Assembly: GCA_002633025.1 (NCBI GenBank)
Contig: NMRB01002805.1
Span: forward strand, 18,050-82,049
Direction: 5' to 3'
From: Notospermus geniculatus
Lineage: Eukaryota; Nemertea; Pilidiophora; Heteronemertea; Lineidae
DNA length: 64,000 nucleotides
In this document: piece after piece, positions 44,888-55,381 of the stretch
Numbering within the stretch: position 1 is the first letter of the stretch
Layout of the letters: every line of letters begins with the position of its first letter
Notes under the pieces: generated by a model
The model's input: the letters and a program-made list of their open reading frames with translations, nothing else
Told to the model about the DNA's origin: nothing
The model's database searches: none
Program-made: the position numbers and the translations under genes

Positions 44888-45484
44888 CATCAGTGACTTC
44901 CGAAGGGTTTTCCTGCCACCATCCACACTGTAACAGTGTGCTCTCAGAACAAGTTCCGAACGGGCCAACAAGCAACGCAAGTTGAGAAAACTGGATGCAT
45001 TGATCCAAAGCAATGTGTGTCTGACATTGTCCGGTACACGAATTGACACGCGCCATTTGAAATCAATGCTTACACACCACCTTAACCTAAATGGCCACAC
45101 TTCATATGTAAATAATGACATTGTGTGCTTGGAATACGTGGAATAAGGATTTCCTGAACAAATAGTAGATCACACTTTATGTCGATGAGATGAATAAATA
45201 TTTTGTCCCATCATTGTGAAAGTACAGTCTCAGGCACGGATCCAGGGGGGCACATTTTTCGGTGACCAATGTTAGAAAAATTGCCCTTTTTCAAAGTGCC
45301 ACAGAACTGCCTTGTAATTTGTCCCTCAGATCTGCTGGGAAATCACACCAACGCCCTTCTACATTTCAAAATTTTCTGCGGGAGACCCCCAAACATGCCA
45401 GATCCCCGCCGTGACTTAGCGCCCTTGGCATTTGCCTGTCATCAGTCGGCCTGTGGCCTTCTGTGCCCCCTTTACCAGAATCCT

Positions 45485-45595
45485 GGCCCCGTATTCATAA
45501 AACTACTAAAAGTCTAAGTGTGATACTTATCTTTTGTGTTGAACAAAGGATAAGTGTCATTAACTTAGACTTAGTAGTTTTATGAATCCGGGGCC
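45485..45595. mobile_element. Hairpin MITE, GGCCCCGTATTCATAAAA
   Basis: Inverted arms GGCCCCGTATTCATAAAACT then ACTAAAAGTCTAAGTG, mirrored at 45546-45595 with few mismatches. Confidence 0.8.
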
Positions 45596-45654
45596 TGGAT
45601 CTGCCCAAGAGTCTACTATCAGATGCACTGTGGATTGAGCTCTATGCGTGAAGG

Positions 45655-45745
45655 TTAGAGGACAATTCGTCCCATAGGACATTTCGTCCCCAGACAATTC
45701 GCCCCCTAGGACAATTTGTGCCTGAATTCGTCCCCATGATGGACA
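45655..45745 (-). repeat. GGGACGAATTGTC array, reverse orientation
   Basis: About six imperfect copies of GGACAATTCGTCCC, the reverse complement of the unit at 38040-38300. Confidence 0.75.
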
Positions 45746-46493
45746 TCTCCATCCAAGAACATTCTGAGAGGTGAACCCATCAGGTTGCCTCCGGTGGCAA
45801 CTTTCAATGCCGACCTCTGCCACCGGACTGAACTGGTTTCACATAATACACTGAGTTCTAGGGCAAGTGATGCGGGCTGGTTCGAAATTCTGTGTCAATG
45901 GGGACCATTATGTGACCCAAGACTAATTATTGGGGCAATTTGGCCCCATTCAATCATACAACAACACGCTGAAAAATGTGCACGGTATAGGAATGCAGAC
46001 TTGAAAAGAATGCAGCTCGTCCAGTCATGCTAGTCACACCAGTAGATAATCGTTGTAGTGAAAGTACCTTTACTGGGCGAGAAGGAAATTAAGTGAAATC
46101 AGACGGAAACTCAAACCCTAAAACTGTGTATAGTACGTTTTCATCTGGAGCTCGATGGGAGGACCCTTTGGTTGTCAGGCAGACCTTGGTATTGCTGGTG
46201 AAGTCTGGCTATTGAAATGCGTTTTATTGACAGGACACTTCCAGCCTGCCAATCGCATGCTTCTGCCGGTGTTTAATTTCGAATCAAGGCCTAGTTGCAT
46301 ATTATTCTATTTCGAACCAAGGTTCAGCTGGTTAGAAAACAATGTAGGTTGGACCGTTCATTCATAGTAAACCCCGAGTTCATTGTTGTCCGGTTACTAC
46401 GGGTTTGACTGACATACATGTATGCCCATCGAGCTCCAGATGATTTAAACGGACTTTAAGACTAAGGAACGGCAATAGAAAAGTTGTCCATAC
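45746..46493 (-). other. Probable ERC intron, proximal part
   Basis: Lies immediately 3' of the ERC exon donor on the minus strand. No further coiled-coil exon was found here or, as far as I can see, to the left edge of the window. Confidence 0.4.
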
Positions 46494-47387
46494 CTGTTTT
46501 TCCAACTGCAATTGCCGAAGTTGTTCATTCAAAAGTGTGAAACGAGCACTTTCCTCTTTTCGTAGAGAACGTTCCTTTTTAAGCTCCGGACTCCAAAACG
46601 TTTTTATACTATTCATCGTCGAGTTCATTTTTTCCTTCGTAAGATCTAGCTCTTGTTGTAACTTCGCACATTCGTGATTAAGATTAGCGATATCCGTTTG
46701 CAAGTCGAGAAGAAGATGATCCCGCGATTGTGAACGTGGCATAATGGTGGTGTACGGATCCCCGGCCAGGCTATTAAGGCCGGAAGACGCAGACGGCGAT
46801 TTATCGAGGAAGTATTCCTGGTCAAGCGACCCGTGGCGGACACGCCCGTACACGTTAAAATCCGGCCTGTCCAAAGTCCTGGTCAGAAAGTCTCGATCAA
46901 GAGACCGGTCTCTACCACCAGTTGGGCTTGGTTTGCTCTGGATTATCTGGGCCTGTCTGTCCAGTTGGCGATCTAATGAACGATCGCGTACCAAAGGACC
47001 TCGGTTTTGCGTAACTCCATGCTCGCGTTCAACTCTTTCCACCGATCTGTCCCGCATGACGTTTTTCATACTGGTCATGCTGCTCGATCGACTGTGAGAC
47101 GGACTCTGGAACGGAGTCCCCCTCGGGGAAGGCACTGGACTTGTCGAACGACCTGACTCATTAAGATACGGGTTTTGCCTGGGGTCCATATGACTAGGCA
47201 TCGCGTTATGGCCCGCCATCACATTATGTCCCGGGATGGTGCTATGGCTAGGCATTGAATACTGCACACTATACTGCAAGGAATCCATCGGCATTTGCAT
47301 GGAAAGCGGACTGTTGGAACGAAACGGACCCGCTTGGTTCACTCCCTGCACTGGCACTTCCCGACGACTTCGATTCGGCGACAGCAC
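46494..47387 (-). CDS. ERC1: ELKS/ERC active-zone scaffold, N-terminal coding exon (partial)
   Basis: 298 codons, open at the 5' side into the gap, ending at donor CAG|GTATGG in phase 0. The last 80 residues begin the coiled coil and contain MNSIKTFWSPELKKERSLRK, an ELKS/ERC/Bruchpilot family signature found as SSMNSIKTFWSPELKKER in vertebrate ERC proteins. The preceding 200 residues are low complexity: Met/His/Ser-rich, then RDRSVER, RDRSLDR and RDRSLDRD repeats. ERC proteins tether RIM, liprin-alpha and calcium channels at presynaptic active zones, and also act at cell-cortex vesicle docking sites. The first codon before the gap is GTG (Val), not a start, so the initiator is missing. The gene runs head to head with RAD52. 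Symbol given by homology; vertebrates have two paralogues, ERC1 and ERC2, and this is probably the single pre-duplication gene. Confidence 0.9.
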
Positions 47388-47691
47388 NNNNNNNNNNNNN
47401 NNNNNNNNNNNNNNNNNNNNNNNNNNNNNNNNNNNNNNNNNNNNNNNNNNNNNNNNNNNNNNNNNNNNNNNNNNNNNNNNNNNNNNNNNNNNNNNNNNNN
47501 NNNNNNNNNNNNNNNNNNNNNNNNNNNNNNNNNNNNNNNNNNNNNNNNNNNNNNNNNNNNNNNNNNNNNNNNNNNNNNNNNNNNNNNNNNNNNNNNNNNN
47601 NNNNNNNNNNNNNNNNNNNNNNNNNNNNNNNNNNNNNNNNNNNNNNNNNNNNNNNNNNNNNNNNNNNNNNNNNNNNNNNNNNNNNNNNNNN
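47388..47691. other. Assembly gap (304 N)
   Basis: Interrupts the 5' part of the ERC exon. The flanking 84-bp minisatellite probably caused it. Confidence 0.99.
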
Positions 47692-47910
47692 AATTCTTGT
47701 AGTGATTTTTACATTCTTGGACGATATTTTTCAAATCTTGAAGGAAATTTTACAATTCTTGGAGTATATATTTTAAATTCTTGCAGTGATTTTTACATTC
47801 TTGGACGATATTTTTCAAATCTTGCAGGAAATTTTCCAATTCTTGGTGTATGTTTTTTATTATATACTGAAAATTAAATTCTTGGACTGTACTTTTTCAA
47901 ATCTTGAACG
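47692..47910. repeat. 84-bp minisatellite, ~2.5 copies
   Basis: AATTCTTGTAGTGATTTTTA to the next AATTCTTGCAGTG (47776) is 84 bp. A second copy and a decayed third (AATTCTTGGACTG) follow. Very AT-rich. It borders the gap, so the true array may be longer. Confidence 0.85.
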
Positions 47911-48103
47911 AAAAATCAGTCTTGAATAAATTCCGCTTCGGCATTCCATAGTAAAGTATGTTGTGACCAGTTTTATAAGATGGAGTGGTAGGTTTTTGGT
48001 TGATACGTAACACTGCACGGTTAGTGAGAAATTAATTAGCCCCAAGCACAAGGCCCCATAAATTGTCCATTCTACCACGTGCTCAATGTTTTTCACCGGC
48101 ACC

Positions 48104-48328
48104 GTCAGCTGCTGCCACCTAACGCCAAACGGTAACATTGTGCAACTGTATACACGCATGCGCTGACAAGTTTGGAGAGTTTGTTGGTGTGTTTGGAGAG
48201 TGAATTTAATCGTCCCGTCAGCTGCTGCCACCTATCACCTAACTTCGATATCATCTCAATGCATCTGTACGCACGCCTGGTATGTTTGGAGAGTGTGTTC
48301 GCGTGTTGGAGATTGAATTCGTAAAGTG
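48104..48328. promoter_or_regulatory. Tandemly duplicated 113-bp block in the ERC-RAD52 spacer
   Basis: GTCAGCTGCTGCCACCT starts at 48104 and again at 48217; both copies run to GTTTGGAGAGT and TTGGAGA-TGAATT. The first copy contains CACGCATGCGCT (48153-48164), close to the NRF-1 consensus, a common motif of bidirectional housekeeping promoters. Its position, about 130-350 bp upstream of the RAD52 start and 700 bp or more from the ERC exon, makes it a candidate shared promoter. Inference only. Confidence 0.45.
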
Positions 48329-48454
48329 CGCAAAATTCAAATAGGACGATCTGCGCAAAGATGGTGGACACCTTTCAGAATTTTCCAATTTTCACCTAAA
48401 AATGTCGAGAATTCGAGGCAGACTGAGATTTCTGCGGTAAAATTATAGTTCGTA

Positions 48455-48484
48455 ATGGACCAGACAAACCACAGTTTCGGGAAG
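48455..48484 (+). CDS. RAD52: RAD52 coding exon 1
   Basis: Encodes [10 protein letters not shown] with donor AAG|GTAACT, phase 0. Joined to exon 2 it gives SFGKTQFSPSE, aligning with the human CFGQCQYTAEE region. It is too short for ORF-based detection. Confidence 0.75.
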
Positions 48485-51400
48485 GTAACTTGATTGCCTA
48501 GGCTTGGCCTATAAGCTCGAATTTTTTGAGTGAAAACTGTCTCCAAAAACGGAGTGTGATGTGGTAGGTAAAGCGATCCCATGAGAAAATATCCGACAGA
48601 CAATGTTGTAGACTGTGTGAGTCCTGTCGTTGGCAGGGACAGGGTGTTTGGTTTTACTTGATTTGGCCTCTGTCTTGTCTTGCTCACACTGAAAGCATGG
48701 CCATGTAGGCCTACCTGGCTTGGCCTAGGCGGAGTTATTTATAGGGGCCTAGCGATAGAATTATTTTCTTTTTTTAGACCCAGTTTTCCCCATCAGAACA
48801 TGCCGCCATCCAGAATGCACTTAGACAACGACTTGGTCAAGAATATATTAGCCAGCGTTCGGGACCTGGTGGACAGAAGGTGAAAACAAACAAGCTTTTG
48901 CTTAATTCAACGAACGAGGCAGTTAAAACAACTGTCTTCTTTAGATGAATCTAATTTTCTTTCCCTTTTTTAGATGAATTTGATTCTTGCTGTCTTGACT
49001 CAACTTGAAAAAAGCATCAATCCTTGGTTTGTACAGTCCCGTTAGGCGTAAATACATCTTTCATGGTTTCAGCTGGCTTACATCGAGGGGTGGAGACTGG
49101 TTAACCTCGCGAATGAAATGTTTGGATTTAACGGCTGGTCCCATTCTATCACTGGAGAGACTGTCGGTAAATATGACCATTTGAAGCATGCGTAATTCAA
49201 TTCAGCATTTATACTTGTTTGTATAAATGCTGAAAATTGGAATCATCAGAGGTGGACATTTTAGATATGAGTTGACCAAAGGCAGGGTAGGGGTTGACTT
49301 GAGTTGGGTACGAGTTGACCTGGTTACAAGTTGACCTGTAACCCTGTCCACTACTGTGGTACTCGTCAACCTGCACAGAGTTACATTTCAGCTCCTCGGT
49401 TAGGGTTGCGGCAAGCACTTACTTCTGCTATAGTGAGTCACATATGCCAACTCTTGCTGATCAGGACCCATATTCATAAAACCTTGCTAGCTTAGTTGGT
49501 TGCTAGTTGTGTACATTGGGCTGTACAAACTAGCAAGGTTTTGTGAATATCGGCCCAGATCTATATGAAATTCCATCTATTGTGAATATGATGAACTACA
49601 TGTAGCTACTGACTGACAAACAAATATGATGTGGTTTTCGTGGCCAACAATACTGTTTCACTCACTGTGTTCTGCCCCGCAGTGATCCATAAAATTGCAG
49701 GGTTTCATATTTGTAAAAATGCTGCATTCTCATTCCAGATTTCGTTGATCATCATGATGGGAGGTTCTATGTCGGTGTCAGTGCATTCGTTAAAATCCAA
49801 CTGAAGGTAAGTTCATCCTCAGTCTTTAGGGAGGTTTTACAAGCTCACGGTTTACATTTACGATTACAATTTAACATCATTACAGAGGACGTGACGCGAT
49901 GGGGCCATCATCTGATGTGAGGCTTCCCACGTATGATAAAATGTTGTCGATATACATGTATCCCATGTTTGGTCGGCCCTCAAAGACACATAGGTCCATC
50001 ATTTTACTTATAATCATCAAGGCAGCTTGGATATTTACCCATTATTAGGTGTGTCAAATTGAAAGCGAATTATTTGATTACGAAGGTGAAAGATTGGACA
50101 TTGATTAAAGCGTAGGTTTCTCACGCGTAGCAAGCGATTTGCACGTAAAAAATCCCGCAGAGCCGACATCATGACATTTTCAAATTGTAATCGTAAATGT
50201 AAAACGTAAGCTTGCAAAACCTCCTTAGGCCATACCAAATTGATTGTTCGTTTAATGGATTTCCCTCTACCCCAAATTGCCAAAATGAAATAAAATTTTT
50301 TTATTTCGCCCGCATCTCTAATTCAGTGTTTTCAATAAAAAATCATCCTTAGAGAAAAAATAAAAATGAAAATACCGTTTTTTTGCTTAGAAAACATACG
50401 TAAGTGTCTCTAAAGTCGCAAACGCCGCGCAGAGCACATGACCTCACAGCGTCCCGCGATCTCGAACCCCGTGTTACGAACTGGTGGTGACCCCGTAGAT
50501 CAATGGCTGATGCCAGCAGGTGAAGAGCCTGAGTGATATTGTTATTCAAATCGCATTGATGTGCATGCAGTGAAGTTCATCAGCTCAACTCCTTCATTTT
50601 ATTTTTATTTTTTTTTCGCCAACAGCATGCCACCTTTGGTGAGAGAAGATCCGTTAAACTAACAATCAAATTGGTATGGCCTTAATATCAAAAATAGATT
50701 TTTGCTAATATTCACAGATTACCGGTACCCTGACTGCTGATTGCAGCTGGTCACAGCTTTTTCCTGGATAAAGAGGTGAATTGATTACAGAGATCAAAAT
50801 GATCAGAAATGACGAATTTGGGGATGAACTAAGGTGTACTTGATAGAGAGGTGTCTGCTAAGGGAAGTTGTAACTTTCTCCGGCTGTTTTGCAGGACGGT
50901 ATGTTCCATGAAGACATTGGTTACGGAGTCAGTGAAGGGATGAGATCAAAGGCCCTGTCTCTGGAGAAAGCGCGCAAGGAGGCTGTGACTGATGGACTGA
51001 AAAGGGCACTAAAGTAGGATCACAATTTCACAGAGAAACTTTCCTTGCATTGATTGGCAATTGTACACATGTCAGCGGATCTTATTTTGCCAAGCTTACT
51101 ACATCCTAATCGAATACAGTTCGTGTTTGTTCTGAAATTGGTTTTTGGGGGTGATGAGACTACCGGTAATTAACATCTACCCCAAAGTCTGGTAGATGGC
51201 ATCATCTGTCAAAATTGTCTCACACCCTATTGTATTGATTGAATAATTTTTAACGGAAAATTGTTCCAATTTAACCACTTCAAGAACGCTTCTTCAAATT
51301 CTTTCCAAAATATTCCAAGGATTTTAGAAAAATTCTGCGGAAGATTCATGTTCAGTCTGTTCAAACCTGGAGGAGATGTATGTAGCAACGACAGAAGAAG

Positions 51401-54400
51401 TTTTCCATAGTCTCGTGTTTTATCACTATTTCAGGAGTTTTGGCAACGCTTTTGGAAACTGTCTTGGTGACAAAAACTATTTGAAAGCCATCAACAGAGC
51501 TCCTAAACCAGTAAGTTCAGCCAGTGTTTCTTTCTCTTTGGAATTTCCATATTATCGAAAACTCTAAGGATGAATGTGATGCAATTCGGCATTGAATTTT
51601 GGAAGATCAGATGTTAAAGCTAAAGTTTGGGTTTATAGTCTGATATCAACAACGGTAAAGGTGTCATCCAACTTTACACTTTAACCCCAGTCTATCCTGA
51701 AACCTTTCAGTAGAACTTGGATGAGCTGCTCATTCAGCGCTACAATTTGAGCATTTCCGATCAGTACCCATTTATACACCTGGGCGGACTGGAGAGAGGC
51801 CAGTGAGGCAAAGAGACTTGCCCAAAGTCTCACGCCGCTGTGGGTTTCGAACCCGGGACCTTCTGACCGCTCGTCGGAGACCCAAACCACTACACCAGAT
51901 TGGTTTATACGACTGAATTCTGTCATGAAAATTCTGTACCGGTATCTTTTTTCAGCTTGTTGAAAATTATGATCTGAAGGACATGAAACATGAAGATCAG
52001 GACCCGAGGATTGGAAAGGCTCGTTACGAAAAACCCGCCATGACGCCTCGTGCTGGGAATGTCGACCAAGAGATGCAGGCATCATCGTCAAAATGTGCCG
52101 TTCAAACGGGCCAGGGTGACAATACCCCAAAAGGTCCGTCGAAAAATCATCCAGGCACTCCAACTGGAACCCCATTACAAGAAGAATCTGGTTTAAAGAC
52201 AGATTTGGGGTTTGCTAAACCATCCGGCCCAGTGAGGCAAGTGGCGCGAACATCCACCGTATCAACTCCAAATTACCCGACGCGTTCAGTAGCTAGGACT
52301 TTCTCAACACCGACCAATGTCGTCCAACCAGGAGACCTCAAAGACACTCCAGCAGCCAATCAGAATCCTCGACCTTTGACCCCAGCAGTCCAATCGAAGC
52401 CGAACACCCCGAATTTCCCTCAGCGTAGTATTGCTAAAACGCCTTTGACGCCCGCCGAGGCAGCACCTATACAGGGTATGGAAGGTTTTGAGAAGTCATT
52501 GCCGCCGAACAAGAGTTCGCGACCTTTGACCCCTACGTATCAGCCACTAGCGAAGCACCAGAGAACGAGTAGTTCCAGCAGTGGTATACCACCACGTAAT
52601 GAAACAGCCTCTTCGGGTCCTGGTGGAAATGTGCCGCACGGGGAGGAACCTGGTCTGCAGAGTAATACCAGTGGGTGAGTATGTGTGGGGTTCGAAATTC
52701 ACATTAGATTCAGTGGCAAAAGCCTTCATGTCCGTCTTGATTGCTGAGCTGCTCCCTTACTTTTCTGTAATTATGATGACACTTCAGCTAAATCTTGTAG
52801 ACGTCATTGCTGCCACCCAAGGAGCTGGAAGTGTACCTACTCTCAAACGGCACCCTGACTGAGATTGAGAGCGAAGTTCTGAAAAAGGGAGTCATTAGGG
52901 AGGTTCTGCAAGTTTACGTTTTACATTTACGATTACGATTTGACGACGTCATGACGTCACACCTTATGTCAAAAAAACATGATGCGATGTCATCATCATT
53001 TGACTTGAAGCTTCCCGTGCCAGGTGAAAAGAGGGTCGATGTATCCCATGTTTGGCAAGCGTTCCAGGGCAGATATGTGCCAAGCATTCTTCTTGTCATT
53101 TTAACTGCAACTGCGAAATATACCCATTTATGAATGTGTTTAAAATTGCAGGCGAATTCTTGGATTACAAAAATGGAATATTTGGCATTGTCGATTAAAT
53201 CGTAAATTTCTCACATGCAGCAAGCGATTCGCTCGTAAAAAAGTCCCGCGTAGCCGACGTCATGACGTTTTCAAATTTAAAATCATAAATGTAAAACATA
53301 CTGGGTAAGCTTGCAGAACCTCCCTATTGTGCCAACTGAATTTCCTTCCTCAGACATGATGATTTGTTGTTTCTTAATCGCCAAATCTACGTAATTCTAG
53401 TATCTCTTTCATTCTGTTTCATTCTTCAGCGATGACGTCCTGGATGAAGCTTGCCTTTCTCCAGCAGAACGAGAACGTCTAGAGAGGAAACAGCGTCAGT
53501 TACGAAAACAACAAGAATTCAAGGAACGTCTAAAAAAGTCTCTGGAGGAAAAAATCGAAGTTCCTCAGATCAAAAAAGAAGAATGTGATATTGGTAAGAA
53601 TTGAATCGTGGCAATATCAATAGACAAATCCCAAATTGACGTAAACGAGAAAGATCTGCGCTCTGCGCACTTTCGCCAAAATTGCAAACACAACCTCGGT
53701 CTGAAACTGAATGACGTGACGCAGAGAACCCCACAACAGTGACTTCGACGACATCGCGTCAGAGTTGACCATTGCTGAATCATGGATTGTGTCACGTCAG
53801 CTGGTTTCAGGTTGAGGTTGTGTTTGCGATTTCGGCGGAAGTGCGCAGATCTGGGAATTTGGGATTTGTCTATATTGCTTTGAAAATGAGAATTGAACCT
53901 CCGACCTCTGTGACATTAGTCCGGTGCTCCACCACTATTCCACTGCACTCTAGTTGTACATGTATGAAATTTCACCTTATGCTTTCAGAGTTTGATCTGC
54001 CCCTTGCCCACTCCACACAGGTCAATGCTAATACAACTCCTGGGAGGGACGGGAAACCTGTGGCAAAGCCAGACGAAATTTTGGCTGATGATAACTTTGG
54101 TGAGTCTAATGAACTGTAAAATAATGATCGCTTTGCCAAATACTCTTAGGGCCGTATGCTTGGGTCGGACTTAAGCCAGACTTTGATTAAAGTCCGACTT
54201 TTCTCAATACTTGAAGCGTAGAAAAGCTGTACTTTAGGCTAAAGTCCAACCCGGGCATATATGGCCCTTAGTCAAATGCCCACCTTTTAGCTCACCGGTG
54301 AGCTTTTGTCGTGGTGCAGCGTCCGTCGAACCCGAAAATCATGAAATGTGCTATAACTCAGGAACGACTTGACCCAGAGCACTCAAATGTGCCATGTGGC

Positions 54401-55069
54401 TCCCTCTAGATGACCTTTATGTGCATGTGACGTTTTGGCCCGATCAGACATCCAATATGACCGCCAGGTGGCATAACCCAAAAATCATTGAAGTCCTGCA
54501 ATTTGGGAATGACTTGACCCAGATTGCTCATAACTGACATGTACCTCTCTCTGTCATTACACTATTATGCCCAAACGGGTGAGCACATGGTCCATGGACC
54601 ATTTTCTTAAGAAAGCTTGTAAGTGTCGTTGTATACCTTTCTGTGACAATTTGGTGGAACAGGCGAGTTCATCAAAGGTGCCCTCGCGAATCTGTTGACA
54701 CTGGGAAAAATTTGGTGCTGGTCCTTATGACACCTCTTTGTTGCTCTTCTTGTAGATGAATCGGGCCTCTGGGATGCCATTCCGTTGGACGATGACATGT
54801 GCGATGGAAAAATCAACGAAGGACGAATCGGTACTGGACAACAAAAACCGTTTGAAAACGGAACGAATACAAACAAAGACATTGCAGGAAATATGCAACA
54901 AAAACGGACTGCACACGGTTCCCCCGTGGCACGTGGTGGACATTCACGTAATTCTCCCGTAGGGCGGGGTGGTGTGATGACGAGGAGTAGGACCCCCAGT
55001 AAGACAGGTCCTGATAACCGTAAACCGTACCCTAGCAGTTTCAGGAGAGGGTCATTGGGTCATTCTTGA
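48455..55069 (+). CDS. RAD52: RAD52 homologue, complete, ten coding exons
   Basis: Exons: 48455-48484, 48778-48879, 49073-49166, 49739-49806, 50895-51013, 51435-51510, 51956-52674, 53430-53593, 53989-54099, 54756-55069. All introns are GT-AG and phases agree, giving 1797 nt (598 residues plus stop). Residues about 5-170 form the Rad52/Rad22 annealing domain, with [30 protein letters not shown] and [10 protein letters not shown] motifs. R37, K134, R135 and K138 match human R55, K152, R153 and R156 of the DNA-binding groove. The protein forms oligomeric rings that anneal ssDNA and mediate RAD51 loading in the nucleus. Human RAD52 is 418 residues; the extra length is mostly the Pro/Ser/Thr-rich exon 7. 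An in-frame TAG lies 9 nt before the chosen ATG. The C-terminal RAD51-binding part is not recognisable by eye. Confidence 0.93.
48778..48879 (+). CDS. RAD52: RAD52 coding exon 2
   Basis: Acceptor TTTTTTTAG; encodes [20 protein letters not shown] then [14 protein letters not shown]. Donor AAG|GTGAAA. Confidence 0.92.
49073..49166 (+). CDS. RAD52: RAD52 coding exon 3
   Basis: Acceptor TGGTTTCAG; encodes [20 protein letters not shown] then [11 protein letters not shown]. Ends in phase 1. Confidence 0.93.
49464..49556. mobile_element. Hairpin MITE in RAD52 intron 3
   Basis: AGGACCCATATTCATAAAAC then CTTGCTAG, mirrored by CTAGCAAGGTTTTGTGAATA then TCGGCC. Related to the hairpin at 37772-37894. 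Confidence 0.75.
49739..49806 (+). CDS. RAD52: RAD52 coding exon 4
   Basis: Acceptor CATTCCAG; encodes (D)[19 protein letters not shown] then QLK. Donor AAG|GTAAGT. Confidence 0.93.
49829..50225. mobile_element. TA-flanked MITE in RAD52 intron 4
   Basis: Ends GGGAGGTTTTACAAGCT then GTTTACATTTACGATTA in inverted orientation, with TA flanks. Same family as 52898-53324. Confidence 0.75.
50895..51013 (+). CDS. RAD52: RAD52 coding exon 5
   Basis: Acceptor TTTTGCAG; encodes [20 protein letters not shown] then [20 protein letters not shown]. Ends in phase 2 at donor AA|GTAGGA, a weak but acceptable site. Confidence 0.93.
51435..51510 (+). CDS. RAD52: RAD52 coding exon 6
   Basis: Acceptor TATTTCAG; encodes [20 protein letters not shown] then RAPKP. 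Donor CCA|GTAAGT. Confidence 0.93.
51621..51900 (-). mobile_element. CORE-like SINE S1 in RAD52 intron 6
   Basis: Reverse-orientation copy of 21916-22220. The B-box reads GGGTTCGAAACCC on the minus strand, and the CORE-like AGAGACTTGCCCAAAGTCTC is clear on the plus strand. No target duplication seen. Confidence 0.8.
51956..52674 (+). CDS. RAD52: RAD52 coding exon 7 (TP-rich linker)
   Basis: 719 nt, starting [20 protein letters not shown]. About 240 residues, Pro/Ser/Thr-rich, with repeated RPLTP and RS(V/I)A(R/K)T motifs and at least ten Thr-Pro dipeptides. A stop follows in frame immediately after donor GG|GTGAGT, which supports the exon end. Confidence 0.9.
52898..53324. mobile_element. 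TA-flanked MITE in RAD52 intron 7
   Basis: GGGAGGTTCTGCAAGTTTAC and its mirror GTAAGCTTGCAGAACCTCCC, between TA dinucleotides. Shares TCCCGC(G/A)(T/G)AGCCGAC and AGCAAGCGATT with the intron 4 copy. Confidence 0.8.
53430..53593 (+). CDS. RAD52: RAD52 coding exon 8 (charged helix)
   Basis: Acceptor CATTCTTCAG; encodes [20 protein letters not shown] followed by [20 protein letters not shown]. Resembles the human segment with QRKLRQKQLQQQFRERME, so this is the conserved charged helix of the C-terminal half. Confidence 0.9.
53620..53874. mobile_element. Foldback family A in RAD52 intron 8
   Basis: Complete copy with ATAGACAAATCCCAAATT and its mirror at the right end. It lies 27 bp after the exon 8 donor. 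Confidence 0.8.
53989..54099 (+). CDS. RAD52: RAD52 coding exon 9
   Basis: Acceptor GCTTTCAG; encodes (E)[19 protein letters not shown] then [17 protein letters not shown]. Donor TTTG|GTGAGT. Confidence 0.88.
54148..54268. mobile_element. Hairpin MITE, GGGCCGTATGCTT, copy 2, RAD52 intron 9
   Basis: Second copy of 21417-21545; starts AGGGCCGTATGCTTGGGTCG and ends CCCGGGCATATATGGCCCT. Confidence 0.75.
54288..54600 (+). mobile_element. TTAGCTCACC-type repeat in RAD52 intron 9
   Basis: Begins TTAGCTCACCGGTGAGCTTT. Contains CCAATATGACCGCCAGGTGG and ends with GGGTGAGCACATGG, as in the longer copy at 58431. Confidence 0.65.
54756..55069 (+). CDS. RAD52: RAD52 coding exon 10 (C terminus)
   Basis: Acceptor TTCTTGTAG; encodes (D)[19 protein letters not shown], an acidic start, then an Asn/Gly/Lys-rich tail ending [16 protein letters not shown] and TGA. 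The basic Arg/Lys clusters near the end could act as a nuclear localisation signal. Confidence 0.88.
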
Positions 55070-55381
55070 TGACAGCTGAAACAGTCCAGTGTTTTATCTT
55101 TAAAAAATCGTGTGTGCAGTTTTTGTGAATATTTCTTTGCTCTTGGATCCTATTCTCGAAGCCCAACAAAACATGTGGATGTCTGTAAGTACCATTACTT
55201 CACCAACCTTGACCAGAGAAATAGTGACTTAGAATAACTCGTCATATTTCTAAGTCGACAGAAAAACTTCAGTCCCAAAAGTGTGGACTTAGGCGAGGTT
55301 TACTGTAGTTTCATCTGCAGCATGCTAGTCCTACAGAAAATAAGGTCCGTCTTCAGGGTTTGCGCTGGAGTATTGGATTTA

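Noticed and set aside
46744-47097. Plus-strand ORF antisense to ERC
   Set aside because: Shadow of the ERC exon.
48680-48883. 67-residue ORF overlapping RAD52 exon 2 in another frame
   Set aside because: Shadow of the real exon, whose correct frame matches the RAD52 N-terminal domain.
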